A DNA stretch of 64,000 bases, from contig NZ_JAESVD010000001.1 in the NCBI RefSeq assembly GCF_016765635.1, positions 434,001 through 498,000 on the forward strand. The letters run 5' to 3'. Under the pieces are notes generated by a model. That model searched no databases and had not been told where the DNA came from. It worked only from the letters and a program-made list of their open reading frames with translations. Source of the DNA: Shewanella schlegeliana (lineage in GTDB: Bacteria > Pseudomonadota > Gammaproteobacteria > Enterobacterales > Shewanellaceae). A program made the position numbers and the translations under genes. This document shows, piece after piece, positions 9,342 to 17,975 of this stretch (position 1 is its first letter; each line of letters opens with the position of its first letter).

Positions 9342-9727
9342 GTTCGTTTCTCTCTATCTTTATCAAAGGGACCTGATGGTCAGTAACTGAGCGGTAGTGA
9401 ATTGCGGCTTGCCCAATAGCTAAGCTGTTCGTAGTGCCTGCTCGTATAACTTAGTATTTAAACTAATCAGTTTTAAAAATGATTGCAACCTCTTATTTCG
9501 GCAGATGAGTAAACTTCATCTAAATGTCATTTTTAACTGAAATTTGATGGCAAAAATGAGGGTTTTAAGAAGCTTGTTCTAAATAAAAGACAATCGGCAG
9601 TGAGGTTTGAAACTTCACTGCCTAGGAGCAAATAAAACTAAAGCTAATCTTGCCAAGCTAATTGAGATAAACTGCACCTCACTCCATAAAGTAAGCCAAG
9701 TTGGCAAAATTAAAGGTTCGTTACCTC
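9342..9727. other. Divergent intergenic region between his leader and helicase gene
   Basis: The region should hold the his promoter (minus strand, probably in the AT-rich 9430-9500 part, where no hexamer pair is convincing) and the helicase promoter. I saw no LexA box of the CTGT-N8-ACAG type. The one distinct structure is the hairpin at 9596-9622. Confidence 0.6.
9596..9622. repeat. 12-bp stem inverted repeat upstream of the helicase gene
   Basis: GGCAGTGAGGTT pairs with AACTTCACTGCC (one G-U pair) around a TGA loop. No T-run follows directly on either strand, so it is not a typical terminator. It may be an operator or part of the helicase leader. The 11-mer TCGGCAGTGAG at its left arm also occurs in the his leader (9273-9283). 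Confidence 0.6.
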
Positions 9728-11653
9728 TTGAGCGTTAGATTAACACAACAAGTTGCTGCTGCATTTTCAAGCCAAGGTGTATTGGCTCAGTCGATAAAAG
9801 GCTTTAGTCACCGAGCTGTGCAGGCCAAGATGGCCAAGGCTGTCGCTGAGTCTATACATAGCCGCAATAACTTAGTGGTTGAGGCGGGTACAGGGGTGGG
9901 TAAAACATTTGCCTATCTTATTCCTGCGCTATTAAGTGGCAAGCAAGTGATAGTCAGCACTGGCAGTAAAAACCTTCAAGAGCAGCTGTTTTACAAAGAC
10001 TTACCAGCCTTATTGTCTATGTTTGGGCTCTCGCCTAAGGTGGCTCTCTTGAAAGGGCGCAATAACTATCTGTGCCAACACCTTATGGAGAGGGAACTGT
10101 CGGGCGCAAGTTCGATGGAGACTCAGGTATTAGATGATCTTTTGCGGATCAACCAGTGGGCGGGGCAGACAACGGATGGAGATATTGGTGGCTTAACTGC
10201 GGTATCTGAAAACTCTCCCGCATTGCCGTTAATTGTCAGTAGCAAAGAAAACTGTATCGGTCAGCGCTGTGATTATTACGATGAGTGCTTTACCCGTAAG
10301 GCCCGCAATCGTGCCATGGATGCACGCATTATCGTCGTCAATCATCATCTATTTATGGCCGATCGAATCATTAAAGAAACGGGCTTTGCCGAGTTATTAC
10401 CAGACTCAGATGTGGTGATCTTCGATGAGGCGCACCTGTTACCCGATATCGCCGTGACCTATTTTGGTCAGCAGTGTTCGACAAGGCAACTATCAGAGCT
10501 GTTCGATAAATTAATTGATATTTACCGTCTAGAGCTTAGGGATGCCAAGCAGATCGAGGCGCTCAGTGCTCGCTGCGCAGCGCTTTTAAATGAGTGGCAT
10601 CAAGTGCTATTTGAGTTAGGTGATGGCGATTGGCGACGTTTGTTAGGTAATAAAGCGTTGTCGATTCTGTCTTGGTCATTAATCAAAGAGATTAAAGTGC
10701 TTCAGAGCCTGTTGATTGGTCATGCTGGACGCAGCGATAACCTCGATGAGGTCATCGAAAAACTTGAAGTTGTGACCAATAAGTTAGAGCTATTTTTCTT
10801 ATGTGAGAACAATCAGGCTGCTTACAGTATCGACTATGGCCATCGTTATTTGGTGCTGCGTATTGCGCCAATCGATGTGGCAAAGGAGTGTCGTAAACTG
10901 TTCGACTCTAACGTTTCGTGGATTTTTACCTCCGCGACACTGCAGATTAATCGCGATCTGAGCTTATTTACTAGACAACTCGGTTTAACTCAGAGCCAAG
11001 AGATGCTATTGGAGAGTCCGTTCGATTACGCCAATAACGCGCTTTTTTGTGTGCCTCGCCACCTAGCCAGTGTGAGTAACCATCATGCGGCGCTGTCACA
11101 GTTTGTCGATGTCTGCGTTAAGGCTATTAATGCCGCGAAAGGGCGCACCTTTATCTTGTTTACGAGCCATAGAATGCTCAACCTAGTGGCTCCTGCGCTG
11201 CAAAGACGAGTAGCCTATCCACTGTTGGTGCAAGGGCAAGCGGGTAAGCAGAGTCTATTGAAAAAGTATCGCCAGCTTGGCAATGCGGTGCTGCTTGGTA
11301 CTGGCGCGTTTTGGGAGGGAGTCGACGTACGTGGCCGACTGCTTAGCTGCGTGATCATCGATAAACTGCCTTTTATCTCACCCGATGATAACTTGTTTCG
11401 TGCGCGCAGTGAAAGTATCGAGCGGGAGGGCAAAGATCCTTTTAGTGAAATCTCGCTACCTCAGGCGGTGATTACCTTGAATCAGGGAGTAGGGCGCTTG
11501 ATTCGAGACGAGAAAGACAGAGGCGTACTTATTTTGTGTGATAACAGAATCGTTAATAAACCGTACGGGCAAGCTTTTTTAAACTCTTTACCACCCATGG
11601 CCAGAACCCGTGATCTTGATAAGGCGACCGCATTTTTAGAGCAGATCAAGTGA
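9728..11653 (+). CDS. yoaA: ATP-dependent DNA helicase, YoaA/DinG (XPD-like) family
   Basis: A superfamily 2 helicase of 641 residues, near the 636 of E. coli YoaA. It shows Walker A EAGTGVGKTFAYL, Walker B DEAH (VIFDEAHLL), an iron-sulphur cluster set of cysteines (NNYLC, then KENCIGQRCDYYDEC) and motif VI QGVGRLIRDEKDRG. The frame is open from a TTG at 9701, but TTG at 9728 gives the family-like start MSVRLTQQV and has AAAGG about 11 nt upstream, so I chose it. YoaA helps replication restart and damage tolerance in E. coli, working with the chi clamp-loader subunit. Its last 8 bp overlap the convergent gene at 11646. Confidence 0.88.
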   Translation: MSVRLTQQVAAAFSSQGVLAQSIKGFSHRAVQAKMAKAVAESIHSRNNLVVEAGTGVGKTFAYLIPALLSGKQVIVSTGSKNLQEQLFYKDLPALLSMFGLSPKVALLKGRNNYLCQHLMERELSGASSMETQVLDDLLRINQWAGQTTDGDIGGLTAVSENSPALPLIVSSKENCIGQRCDYYDECFTRKARNRAMDARIIVVNHHLFMADRIIKETGFAELLPDSDVVIFDEAHLLPDIAVTYFGQQCSTRQLSELFDKLIDIYRLELRDAKQIEALSARCAALLNEWHQVLFELGDGDWRRLLGNKALSILSWSLIKEIKVLQSLLIGHAGRSDNLDEVIEKLEVVTNKLELFFLCENNQAAYSIDYGHRYLVLRIAPIDVAKECRKLFDSNVSWIFTSATLQINRDLSLFTRQLGLTQSQEMLLESPFDYANNALFCVPRHLASVSNHHAALSQFVDVCVKAINAAKGRTFILFTSHRMLNLVAPALQRRVAYPLLVQGQAGKQSLLKKYRQLGNAVLLGTGAFWEGVDVRGRLLSCVIIDKLPFISPDDNLFRARSESIEREGKDPFSEISLPQAVITLNQGVGRLIRDEKDRGVLILCDNRIVNKPYGQAFLNSLPPMARTRDLDKATAFLEQIK

Positions 11654-12071
11654 TCAGCAAAATAGTTAAGTAGATGGCGATCAGTAAGATGAGTGCCAAT
11701 AAACAGCGCCGACGATAAGTGAGTCCCTGCGGATTGAGTAAGCTTGGAAACAGCAAAAAATTTAATGGGTTAAATAATGTTTTGTGGCTAATGATTGCAA
11801 CTCCTGGGTTGCGACCGCGATAGAGCATTTTAGAGAAGTAGTACAGGAATCGAAACAGTAACACGGGAAAGCTAATGTATATAAGCAGTGTTAGTGTCAG
11901 TTCGACGCTCATCTCATACTCTGAAAAGGTTAACATCAAGCCTCTTTGCCAAGCTTCCTCAAGGCTGTTTGAAAACCAGATAAGTATAAAAATGGTCATT
12001 AACATGGAAAAAATGACAAACAGCAGTGAGTAACGAAATAGACGAAACCAATCTATGGTGATCTGCCTCAT
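11646..12071 (-). CDS. Small inner-membrane protein of unknown function
   Basis: A 141-residue protein with about three hydrophobic spans (near residues 12-32, 57-77 and 122-140 of this start) and basic loops (RRR near 118), so probably inner-membrane. I recognise no family. A GTG at 12086 is in frame, but the ATG at 12071 has an excellent GGGAGG ribosome site 5 nt away that lies within the longer version, so the shorter start is preferred. It is convergent with, and overlaps by 8 bp, the helicase gene, with no terminator between them. Confidence 0.65.
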   Translation of the reverse strand: MRQITIDWFRLFRYSLLFVIFSMLMTIFILIWFSNSLEEAWQRGLMLTFSEYEMSVELTLTLLIYISFPVLLFRFLYYFSKMLYRGRNPGVAIISHKTLFNPLNFLLFPSLLNPQGLTYRRRCLLALILLIAIYLTILLIT

Positions 12072-12289
12072 TGAGCCTCCCTTCACGCATGCCCATACAT
12101 TTTATCTTGGAGGAGTTAATTAAATTTAGATTAGTTCTTCGCTTTTAGCCTAGGTTTATCTGTAAATTGTGCAGCTAATTTTGAGTGAATAATGTTGATT
12201 ATGAAGTTTATCAGTTGAGCTAGTGCAGAGATTAGACTCCAAGGTCAGTAATTTGGTCTTAAGGCTTAATGCTTTGGTTTAAGTTGAGG

Positions 12290-12295
12290 TATAAT
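12290..12295 (+). promoter_or_regulatory. Candidate -10 box of the tsaB promoter
   Basis: A perfect TATAAT. The best upstream partner is the weak TTAATG at 12266-12271 (18-bp spacer). It would give a leader of about 130 nt before the tsaB ATG at 12432, containing the hairpin at 12312-12346. Confidence 0.4.
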
Positions 12296-12311
12296 TGCCA
12301 GAATTGACATT

Positions 12312-12346
12312 AACCAAGTCGTGCATTGAAGCGAATTGACTTGGTT
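12312..12346 (+). repeat. Hairpin in the tsaB leader
   Basis: AACCAAGTC (12312-12320) and GACTTGGTT (12338-12346) form a perfect 9-bp stem with a 17-nt loop, followed by CTTTAAT. It starts about 10 nt after the predicted transcription start. It could act as an attenuator, an mRNA-stabilising 5' stem or an operator. Confidence 0.55.
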
Positions 12347-12431
12347 CTTTAATCATCGCCTTTTTACTACGTGAACTTTACACCTCGTTGCGATGGTAAA
12401 TCAGATAAATAATAGGTTTGGTAAGTAATTC

Positions 12432-13148
12432 ATGACAAAAGAATCTAACGATACGACACCGCTGAGTATTCTTGCGCTCGATACCTGCACTGAGTCGTGT
12501 TCTGCAGCGGTTATCCATCAAGGTGTTGTCTATAGTGAGCAAGCCGATGCTCCGCGTGAACATAGCCAGCGCTTGTTGCCAATGGTTAAGTCGGTTTTGG
12601 CTCAAGCTCAGTTAAAGCTGCAAGATGTCGATGTAATTGCTTACGGTCGAGGCCCCGGAAGTTTTACCGGGATCCGCATCTGTACCAGTATCACTCAAGG
12701 TCTAGCCCTCGGTCAGGAACTTCCCGTCATTGGCATTTCCACTCTAGCAGCCATGGCTCAATCGGCTATCGATAAAGGGGCAAAACAAGTTTTAGCCGCT
12801 ATCGATGCTCGTATGGGGGAAGTGTATTGGGGCCAATATATTGCTGTCGATGGATTAGCTACCTTAGTTAATGAAGAAGTGGTTAGTGCGCCTGAGGCGA
12901 TAGTGCTAAGCTTAGATGAGTCTTCAGCTATTGTTGCCTGTGGAACTGGATTTGATGCTTATCCGCAGCTACTTGAGTTAGTGCCTGTTATGGAGCTTTG
13001 TGAAGCGGCTAAATTCCCTGAGGCTAAATTTATGCTGGCGTTGGCTCAAGATGGCGTAAATCAAGGTCATAGCACTTGCGTTGATGACTTAGCCCCCGTC
13101 TATTTACGTGATACGGTCACATGGCAAAAATTGCCGGGTAGAGAGTAG
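12432..13148 (+). CDS. tsaB: tRNA threonylcarbamoyladenosine biosynthesis protein TsaB
   Basis: TsaB (YeaZ) is the non-catalytic ASKHA-fold partner of TsaD in making t6A37 in ANN-decoding tRNAs. The 238-residue product has LALDTCTESCSAAV, REHSQRLLPMV and GRGPGSFTGIRI, the family signature, and ends in the usual VYLRD block. The ribosome site is weak. The N terminus has about 10 extra polar residues before the first strand. The two following genes are co-oriented and close (50-bp gap), so they may be cotranscribed. Confidence 0.94.
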   Translation: MTKESNDTTPLSILALDTCTESCSAAVIHQGVVYSEQADAPREHSQRLLPMVKSVLAQAQLKLQDVDVIAYGRGPGSFTGIRICTSITQGLALGQELPVIGISTLAAMAQSAIDKGAKQVLAAIDARMGEVYWGQYIAVDGLATLVNEEVVSAPEAIVLSLDESSAIVACGTGFDAYPQLLELVPVMELCEAAKFPEAKFMLALAQDGVNQGHSTCVDDLAPVYLRDTVTWQKLPGRE

Positions 13149-13198
13149 TATTACTAGGTAGAAAGCAAGCCTATATCGAGTTAATTAAGGACGATTGA

Positions 13199-13507
13199 AT
13201 GCAGATTAACACCAATCAAGTTGTCGCTAACAAGCTTGATAGCAACAAGGCTACAGCCTCGGTACAGGCGCAAACCGTTGTTCGTGACAGTGTTGAATCT
13301 GTATTGCCTGCTAAGGCTGAACAAGCGCTTGTTTTAAATGATTATCATGAAGATGCAGCAGCCCTAAAGTCCCGTCTTGGCGCCCATATTGAGTATGAAA
13401 ACCAAACGGGTGGCCAACGTGGGGCCGTTGCGGAATATCTGATTAACCAACATGCCGCAAAACGTGACGAGATCCAGCAAATGGTAGGCATAGATACTTA
13501 TGCCTAG
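13199..13507 (+). CDS. Small soluble protein of unknown function, coupled to the M50B-like gene
   Basis: 102 residues, hydrophilic, no signal peptide or membrane span. The N-terminal 40 residues are low in aromatic residues and rich in N, Q, V and A. The C-terminal part (ALKSRLGAHIEYENQTGGQRGAVAEYLINQHAAKRDEIQQMVGID) looks helical and is probably the conserved core. I do not recognise a named family. The start has AAGGA 7-8 nt upstream. Its stop overlaps the start of the next gene by 8 bp (TATGCCTAG), implying translational coupling. Confidence 0.75.
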   Translation: MQINTNQVVANKLDSNKATASVQAQTVVRDSVESVLPAKAEQALVLNDYHEDAAALKSRLGAHIEYENQTGGQRGAVAEYLINQHAAKRDEIQQMVGIDTYA

Positions 13508-14243
13508 ATATCAGCCTAATTCGAGCCTAGATAGTAGCTTAAGCCACTCGACGACAGTACCTGCTGCCTCAGGCGCTCCCAGTCGTACCCGTTTTTTAGT
13601 CGAACTCTTTATCGCCTTCTTAGTCACTCGCTTGCCTGTTATCAGTGTGCCGTTTAAATGGTTAGAAAGTTACTTCCACGAACTTTCCCATGGCCTAGCA
13701 ACCATCATAAGCGGAGGTGCCGTTAGCCATATTGAGTTGTTTCCCAACGGCGCAGGGTTATGTTTTAGTCAAGGTGGTTGGCCATTGTTGATAGGGTTTG
13801 CAGGTTACTTTGGTGCCGCGCTGTGGGGCTACCTTATCTTTATGTTTGCAACTTGGCCCCGGGGTATTCGAGTGAGTTTCGCGATACTGGGCGGTGCCGT
13901 GGTGCTGACAACTCTGCTTTGGGCGCGAGATCTGCTTACTATTTCCATCCTTGTTACGTTAGCGGTGTTGTTTTTATTACCGCTAAAACTTAAGCAAAAC
14001 CGATTTCTCGCCAGTGGCCTAAGAGTCATCGCCTTGATGATAATTCTAAATGCACTTGCAAGCCCAGTTGTACTACTTGGACTCGATGGTCAAGGTGATG
14101 CCAATATGCTGGCTCAGCAGAGTTGGCTGCCAGCTTGGTTTTGGGTTGCTATATGGCTTGCTACTAGCGCTTTGATGCTCTACCTATGTTGGCGCAGAGT
14201 CGATGGGGCGGCAGAAAGGCGCAGTAACAAGATTAAAATGTAA
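13500..14243 (+). CDS. M50B-like membrane protein with HExxH metallopeptidase motif
   Basis: A 247-residue polytopic membrane protein. The HELSH motif (H60, E61, H64) sits next to a hydrophobic helix, followed by GLATIISGG and GAGLCFSQGGW, which fits the peptidase M50B-like family. About five or six hydrophobic spans follow (near 85-110, 120-140, 145-162, 172-192, 208-232). A polar N-terminal segment of about 30 residues precedes the first span. The second metal-ligand motif is not clear (LLWARD is the only acidic candidate), so activity is an inference. It overlaps the upstream small gene by 8 bp. Confidence 0.75.
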   Translation: MPRYQPNSSLDSSLSHSTTVPAASGAPSRTRFLVELFIAFLVTRLPVISVPFKWLESYFHELSHGLATIISGGAVSHIELFPNGAGLCFSQGGWPLLIGFAGYFGAALWGYLIFMFATWPRGIRVSFAILGGAVVLTTLLWARDLLTISILVTLAVLFLLPLKLKQNRFLASGLRVIALMIILNALASPVVLLGLDGQGDANMLAQQSWLPAWFWVAIWLATSALMLYLCWRRVDGAAERRSNKIKM

Positions 14244-14317
14244 CTCTCTGTTTATAGCGGTTGGTTTTTTGTTAACCGACTGCTAGGTTGATGCCTGTCA
14301 TCAAAAGGGGAATTACA

Positions 14318-15142
14318 ATGAAAAAGACAATGTTAGCGGCAAGCGTCATGCTTGCAAGCACCTGTAGCCTAGCGTTAACGACCACGGTCAATGCTCATGA
14401 GAATAATGCCTTAGAAGCCGCAGTGAGTAGTGATTTTAGACAAGCAAAAAATAGCGCCCGTGATCAGTACCGCCATCCAGAGCAAACTCTTAACTTCTTT
14501 GATATCAAGCCTAGCGATACCCTTATTGAGCTCTGGCCAGGTGGAGGCTGGTATGCGGAAATCTTGGCGCCTTATTTAGCTAAAGAGGGCCATTATATTG
14601 CGGGCAATTTCGATACCGAACCTGCCGATGAAAAGGCACGTAGCGGTTATCGCCCCACAGTGGGTAAGAAGTTTGAAGCTTGGTTAACAGATAATAAAGC
14701 AAAGCTTGGTGCCGCAACCACGGTGACCTTCGATCCACCAAATTATTATGCTATGGGCCCTGACAACAGCGCCGATGTGGTACTGACCTTTAGAAATTTG
14801 CATAACTGGGCGATGAAAGGTTATTTAGCGCCTGTATTTGACTCGGCCTATAAGGTGCTAAAGCCTGGTGGTATCTTTGGTATTGTTGAACACAGAGGCG
14901 AGCCTGGAATGGATGCTAAAACGGGTTATATGGACCAAAATCAAGTGATTAAATTAGCCGAGAAAGCGGGTTTTACCTTTGTCGCGAGTTCAGAGGTGAA
15001 CGCCAACTCTAAGGACACAAAAGATTACCCCAAAGGGGTGTGGACACTGCCGCCAAGGCTGGCCCTTGAAGAACAAGATAAAGAAAAGTACCTCGCTATC
15101 GGTGAAAGCGATAGAATGACGCTGAAATTTGTTAAAAAGTAA
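14318..15142 (+). CDS. Exported methyltransferase-fold protein (COG4798-like)
   Basis: 274 residues from the ATG at 14318, which has AAGGGG 7 nt upstream. In-frame starts at 14288 (TTG) and 14291 (ATG) lack such a site. Residues 1-26 form a Sec signal peptide (basic MKK, hydrophobic core, cleavage after VNA). The mature part has a class I methyltransferase outline: a glycine-rich motif I IELWPGGGWYAEIL, NSADVVLTFRNLHNW, and YKVLKPGGIFGIVEHR. Related predicted methyltransferases often carry signal peptides. The periplasm is not known to contain S-adenosylmethionine, so substrate and even enzymatic activity are open. Confidence 0.82.
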   Translation: MKKTMLAASVMLASTCSLALTTTVNAHENNALEAAVSSDFRQAKNSARDQYRHPEQTLNFFDIKPSDTLIELWPGGGWYAEILAPYLAKEGHYIAGNFDTEPADEKARSGYRPTVGKKFEAWLTDNKAKLGAATTVTFDPPNYYAMGPDNSADVVLTFRNLHNWAMKGYLAPVFDSAYKVLKPGGIFGIVEHRGEPGMDAKTGYMDQNQVIKLAEKAGFTFVASSEVNANSKDTKDYPKGVWTLPPRLALEEQDKEKYLAIGESDRMTLKFVKK

Positions 15143-15150
15143 GAGCATAG

Positions 15151-16026
15151 ATGAGCTTAGTGCATGAATTTGGCGATGAAGTTAGCATTCAGTTACCTCA
15201 TATTAAGTTAGCTGGGCGTTTATGGGGGGCGGCCGACAAACCGCTTATATTGACACTACACGGTTGGTTAGATAACGCTAATAGCTTTCAGCCTTTGAGT
15301 GACTATTTAACCGATTATCAAATTTTGGCTATCGACTGGCCGGGTCATGGTGGCTCTGAGCATCGTCCCGGCGCTTATCCACTACATTGGATAGATTATC
15401 TCTACGATCTCGATGCCTTGCTATCGGTGCTCTCGAGGAGCCAAGCCCCTGTGGCCATTTTAGGACACTCCCTCGGCGGGATTATAGCGTCTGCATATAC
15501 GGCTGCATTCCCAGATGAAGTGCAAAATTTAATCTTGATAGAGGCCTTGTCACCGTTATATGAAGATGAGACTAAAGCCAAAAATAGATTAGATAATAGC
15601 TTTCGCGGTCATCGGCGTTTTCTTGCCTCTATGGCAAAACCTGTCAGTATCTATCGTGATATGGCTGTTGCCGCGCAAGCACGGCACAAATTAACCGCAC
15701 TAGAGCTGCAATGGTGCGAATTATTGACACAGCGCAATATGCAAACCCTCGATTCTGGGGTATGCTGGCGCAGTGATCCTCGTTTAAAATTAGACTCCCC
15801 TTTAAGACTGACTTTTTCGCAAGTCGATGCCTTAATGCAAGCCCATAAAGTCAATACCCTATTAATTTCTGGTAGCCGAGGTTTTGCTCAGTTGCGAGAG
15901 GCGATCCCTATGGCTAATCGCTGGTTTGAGCGGTTACAAAATATAGAGGTGGAGGGAGATCACCATCTTCATATGGGGAGTGCGGAAAAGGTGTCAAAGC
16001 TAATTCGTGCTTTCCTAAAAACGTAA
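15151..16026 (+). CDS. Alpha/beta hydrolase, serine nucleophile
   Basis: 291 residues, no signal peptide. It has the oxyanion-region HGWLDN, the nucleophile elbow GHSLGG (S107), an acid candidate after the sixth strand, and the histidine in VEGDHHLHM near residue 268. It fits the esterase/epoxide-hydrolase-like group with an inserted helical cap (about 135-200). The substrate cannot be assigned. It starts 8 bp after the methyltransferase gene and probably shares its transcript. Confidence 0.88.
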   Translation: MSLVHEFGDEVSIQLPHIKLAGRLWGAADKPLILTLHGWLDNANSFQPLSDYLTDYQILAIDWPGHGGSEHRPGAYPLHWIDYLYDLDALLSVLSRSQAPVAILGHSLGGIIASAYTAAFPDEVQNLILIEALSPLYEDETKAKNRLDNSFRGHRRFLASMAKPVSIYRDMAVAAQARHKLTALELQWCELLTQRNMQTLDSGVCWRSDPRLKLDSPLRLTFSQVDALMQAHKVNTLLISGSRGFAQLREAIPMANRWFERLQNIEVEGDHHLHMGSAEKVSKLIRAFLKT

Positions 16027-16212
16027 GCGAAAAAGAGACTAGGTTTTTTGTTTCATTTATGTGATGATAATCAAAATTTAAACGCTTGTATGATTTATTG
16101 GCGTTTGCAATAAATATAATGAATAGACAGTGTTTTAGCTTGCTTATTGGCAAGCTGCTAACGACCATTGCGGTATTGTTTCCACCGCAGGTGGAGATAT
16201 TAGGAGATTTTT

Positions 16213-17880
16213 GTGAACCAACTTTGGATTAATAATCTACCAGATGATGTGCCTTCTGAAATTGATGTAGAACAATATGCATCACTTGTTGATCTATTTG
16301 AAACTTCAGTGGCGAAATATGCGGACCAGCCTGCGTTTGTTAATATGGGCGCAACTTTAACTTACCGTAAACTGGAAGAACGTAGCCGAGCTTTCGCAGC
16401 CTATCTCCAAAATGAGTTAAAGCTAAATAAAGGCGACCGTGTCGCTATTATGATGCCAAACCTGCTGCAATATCCTATCGCCCTGTTTGGTATCTTACGT
16501 GCCGGTATGGTTGTCGTGAACGTCAACCCTCTGTATACTCCACGCGAACTCAAGCACCAGCTAACAGACTCTGGCGCTAAAGCAATTGTTGTCGTATCTA
16601 ACTTTGCTCATACCCTAGAGAAAGTGGTTGACGATACGCCTGTTGAAAGCGTTATTTTGACAGGGCTAGGCGATCTGTTAAGTGCGCCTAAGCGTACCGT
16701 GGTTAACTTTGTCGTTAAGTACATCAAGAAGATGGTGCCTAAGTACCATCTGCCACATGCTATCTCTATGCGGAAGGCACTCTATAAAGGTCGCCGTTTA
16801 CAGTACGTTAAGCCTAGTGTGAAAAGAGATGATTTAGCCTTTTTACAATACACCGGTGGTACAACTGGCGTTTCTAAAGGTGCCATGCTTAGTCATAGTA
16901 ATGTTGTGAGCAACCTTTTACAGGCTGACGCCGCATACGGGCCTATGCTTGATAATGGTAAAGAGTTTGTGGTGACCGCACTGCCGCTATACCATATTTT
17001 TGCATTGACGGTTAACTGTTTGCTGTTTATCCATAAGGGGGCGAACAACCTGTTGATCACCAACCCTAGAGATCTGCCAGCATTCATTAGTGAGTTAGAC
17101 AAGCATCCGTTTACTGTTCTAACGGGTGTAAATACCTTGTTTAACGCGCTGGTTAACAACGAAGATTTCACGAAGCTTAATTTCTCAGAACTCAAGTTAT
17201 CGATTGGCGGCGGAATGGCGGTGCAGCGTGCCGTTGCTGACAAATGGCAGGGATTAACTAAGACCCGTCTTCTTGAAGGTTATGGTCTGACAGAGGCGGC
17301 ACCATTGGTAACCTGCTGTCCTTACAACCTCGATGGCTACAATGGCTCAATTGGTTTCCCTGTTGCTAACACCGATATGCAGGTGCGTGATGATGAAGGC
17401 AATGTACTGGCTCAAGGTGAAACAGGCGAGTTATTTGCGAAAGGCCCTCAGGTTATGGCGGGTTATTGGCAGCGTCCTGAAGAAACGAGTAAGGTTATCG
17501 ATAAAGATGGCTATCTAGCCACTGGTGATATCGGTTATATGGATGAGCAAGGTTACTTCTACATCGTTGACCGTAAGAAAGACATGATCTTAGTATCAGG
17601 TTTCAACGTGTTCCCTAATGAAGTGGAAGAAGTGGTTGCATTGCACTCTAAAGTGATTGAAGTCGCTGCTGTTGGTGTACCTCATGAAGTGTCTGGAGAG
17701 TTGGTTAAGGTATTTGTCGTTGCAAACGATAAATCTTTAACCAAAGAGGACGTAATCAAGCATTGTCGAGTGCATTTGACGGGCTATAAGATCCCTAAGC
17801 TGGTAGAATTTAGAGATGAACTGCCTAAAACCAACGTAGGTAAGATCCTGCGTAGGGAATTGAGAGATGAGGCCAAGTAA
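16213..17880 (+). CDS. fadD: Long-chain fatty acid--CoA ligase
   Basis: FadD activates long-chain fatty acids with ATP and CoA at the inner face of the membrane, feeding beta-oxidation. The 555-residue protein has the P-loop [14 protein letters not shown] (213-226), GYGLTEAAP, and the FACS signature around [19 protein letters not shown] with [10 protein letters not shown]. It starts at GTG with AGGAG 6 nt upstream. The FadR regulator is encoded about 8 kb away, but I could not find a FadR operator upstream of this gene. Confidence 0.95.
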   Translation: MNQLWINNLPDDVPSEIDVEQYASLVDLFETSVAKYADQPAFVNMGATLTYRKLEERSRAFAAYLQNELKLNKGDRVAIMMPNLLQYPIALFGILRAGMVVVNVNPLYTPRELKHQLTDSGAKAIVVVSNFAHTLEKVVDDTPVESVILTGLGDLLSAPKRTVVNFVVKYIKKMVPKYHLPHAISMRKALYKGRRLQYVKPSVKRDDLAFLQYTGGTTGVSKGAMLSHSNVVSNLLQADAAYGPMLDNGKEFVVTALPLYHIFALTVNCLLFIHKGANNLLITNPRDLPAFISELDKHPFTVLTGVNTLFNALVNNEDFTKLNFSELKLSIGGGMAVQRAVADKWQGLTKTRLLEGYGLTEAAPLVTCCPYNLDGYNGSIGFPVANTDMQVRDDEGNVLAQGETGELFAKGPQVMAGYWQRPEETSKVIDKDGYLATGDIGYMDEQGYFYIVDRKKDMILVSGFNVFPNEVEEVVALHSKVIEVAAVGVPHEVSGELVKVFVVANDKSLTKEDVIKHCRVHLTGYKIPKLVEFRDELPKTNVGKILRRELRDEAK

Positions 17881-17900
17881 GAGCAGCCTCATCAGTCATT

Positions 17901-17953
17901 AAGTGGTGATTGCCACTTTTGATAAAACCAAAGCCGGCAATTGCCGGCTTTTG
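17901..17953 (+). terminator. Tandem hairpins after fadD
   Basis: The first hairpin pairs AAGTGG (17901-17906) with CCACTT (17913-17918), followed by TT. The second is a perfect palindrome AAAGCCGGCAA/TTGCCGGCTTT at 17930-17951. T-runs are short, so termination strength is uncertain. The second lies 24 nt before the rnd start. Confidence 0.6.
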
Positions 17954-17975
17954 CATATTTATGGAGTAGACAACT

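Larger units (their letters stand above)
12072..12431 (+). other. Gene-free region upstream of tsaB
   Basis: It holds the minus-strand ribosome site of the membrane protein gene, a TATAAT -10 (12290-12295), and a strong hairpin (12312-12346) in the probable tsaB leader. I see no other ORF worth calling. Confidence 0.6.

Noticed and set aside
9039..9386. 115-codon plus-strand ORF over the hisG 5' end and his leader
   Set aside because: It is antisense to hisG, the attenuator and hisL, which have strong independent support.
16060..16075. TGTGA-TGATAA-TCAAA as a CRP site upstream of fadD
   Set aside because: Only one good half-site; too weak to list as a feature.
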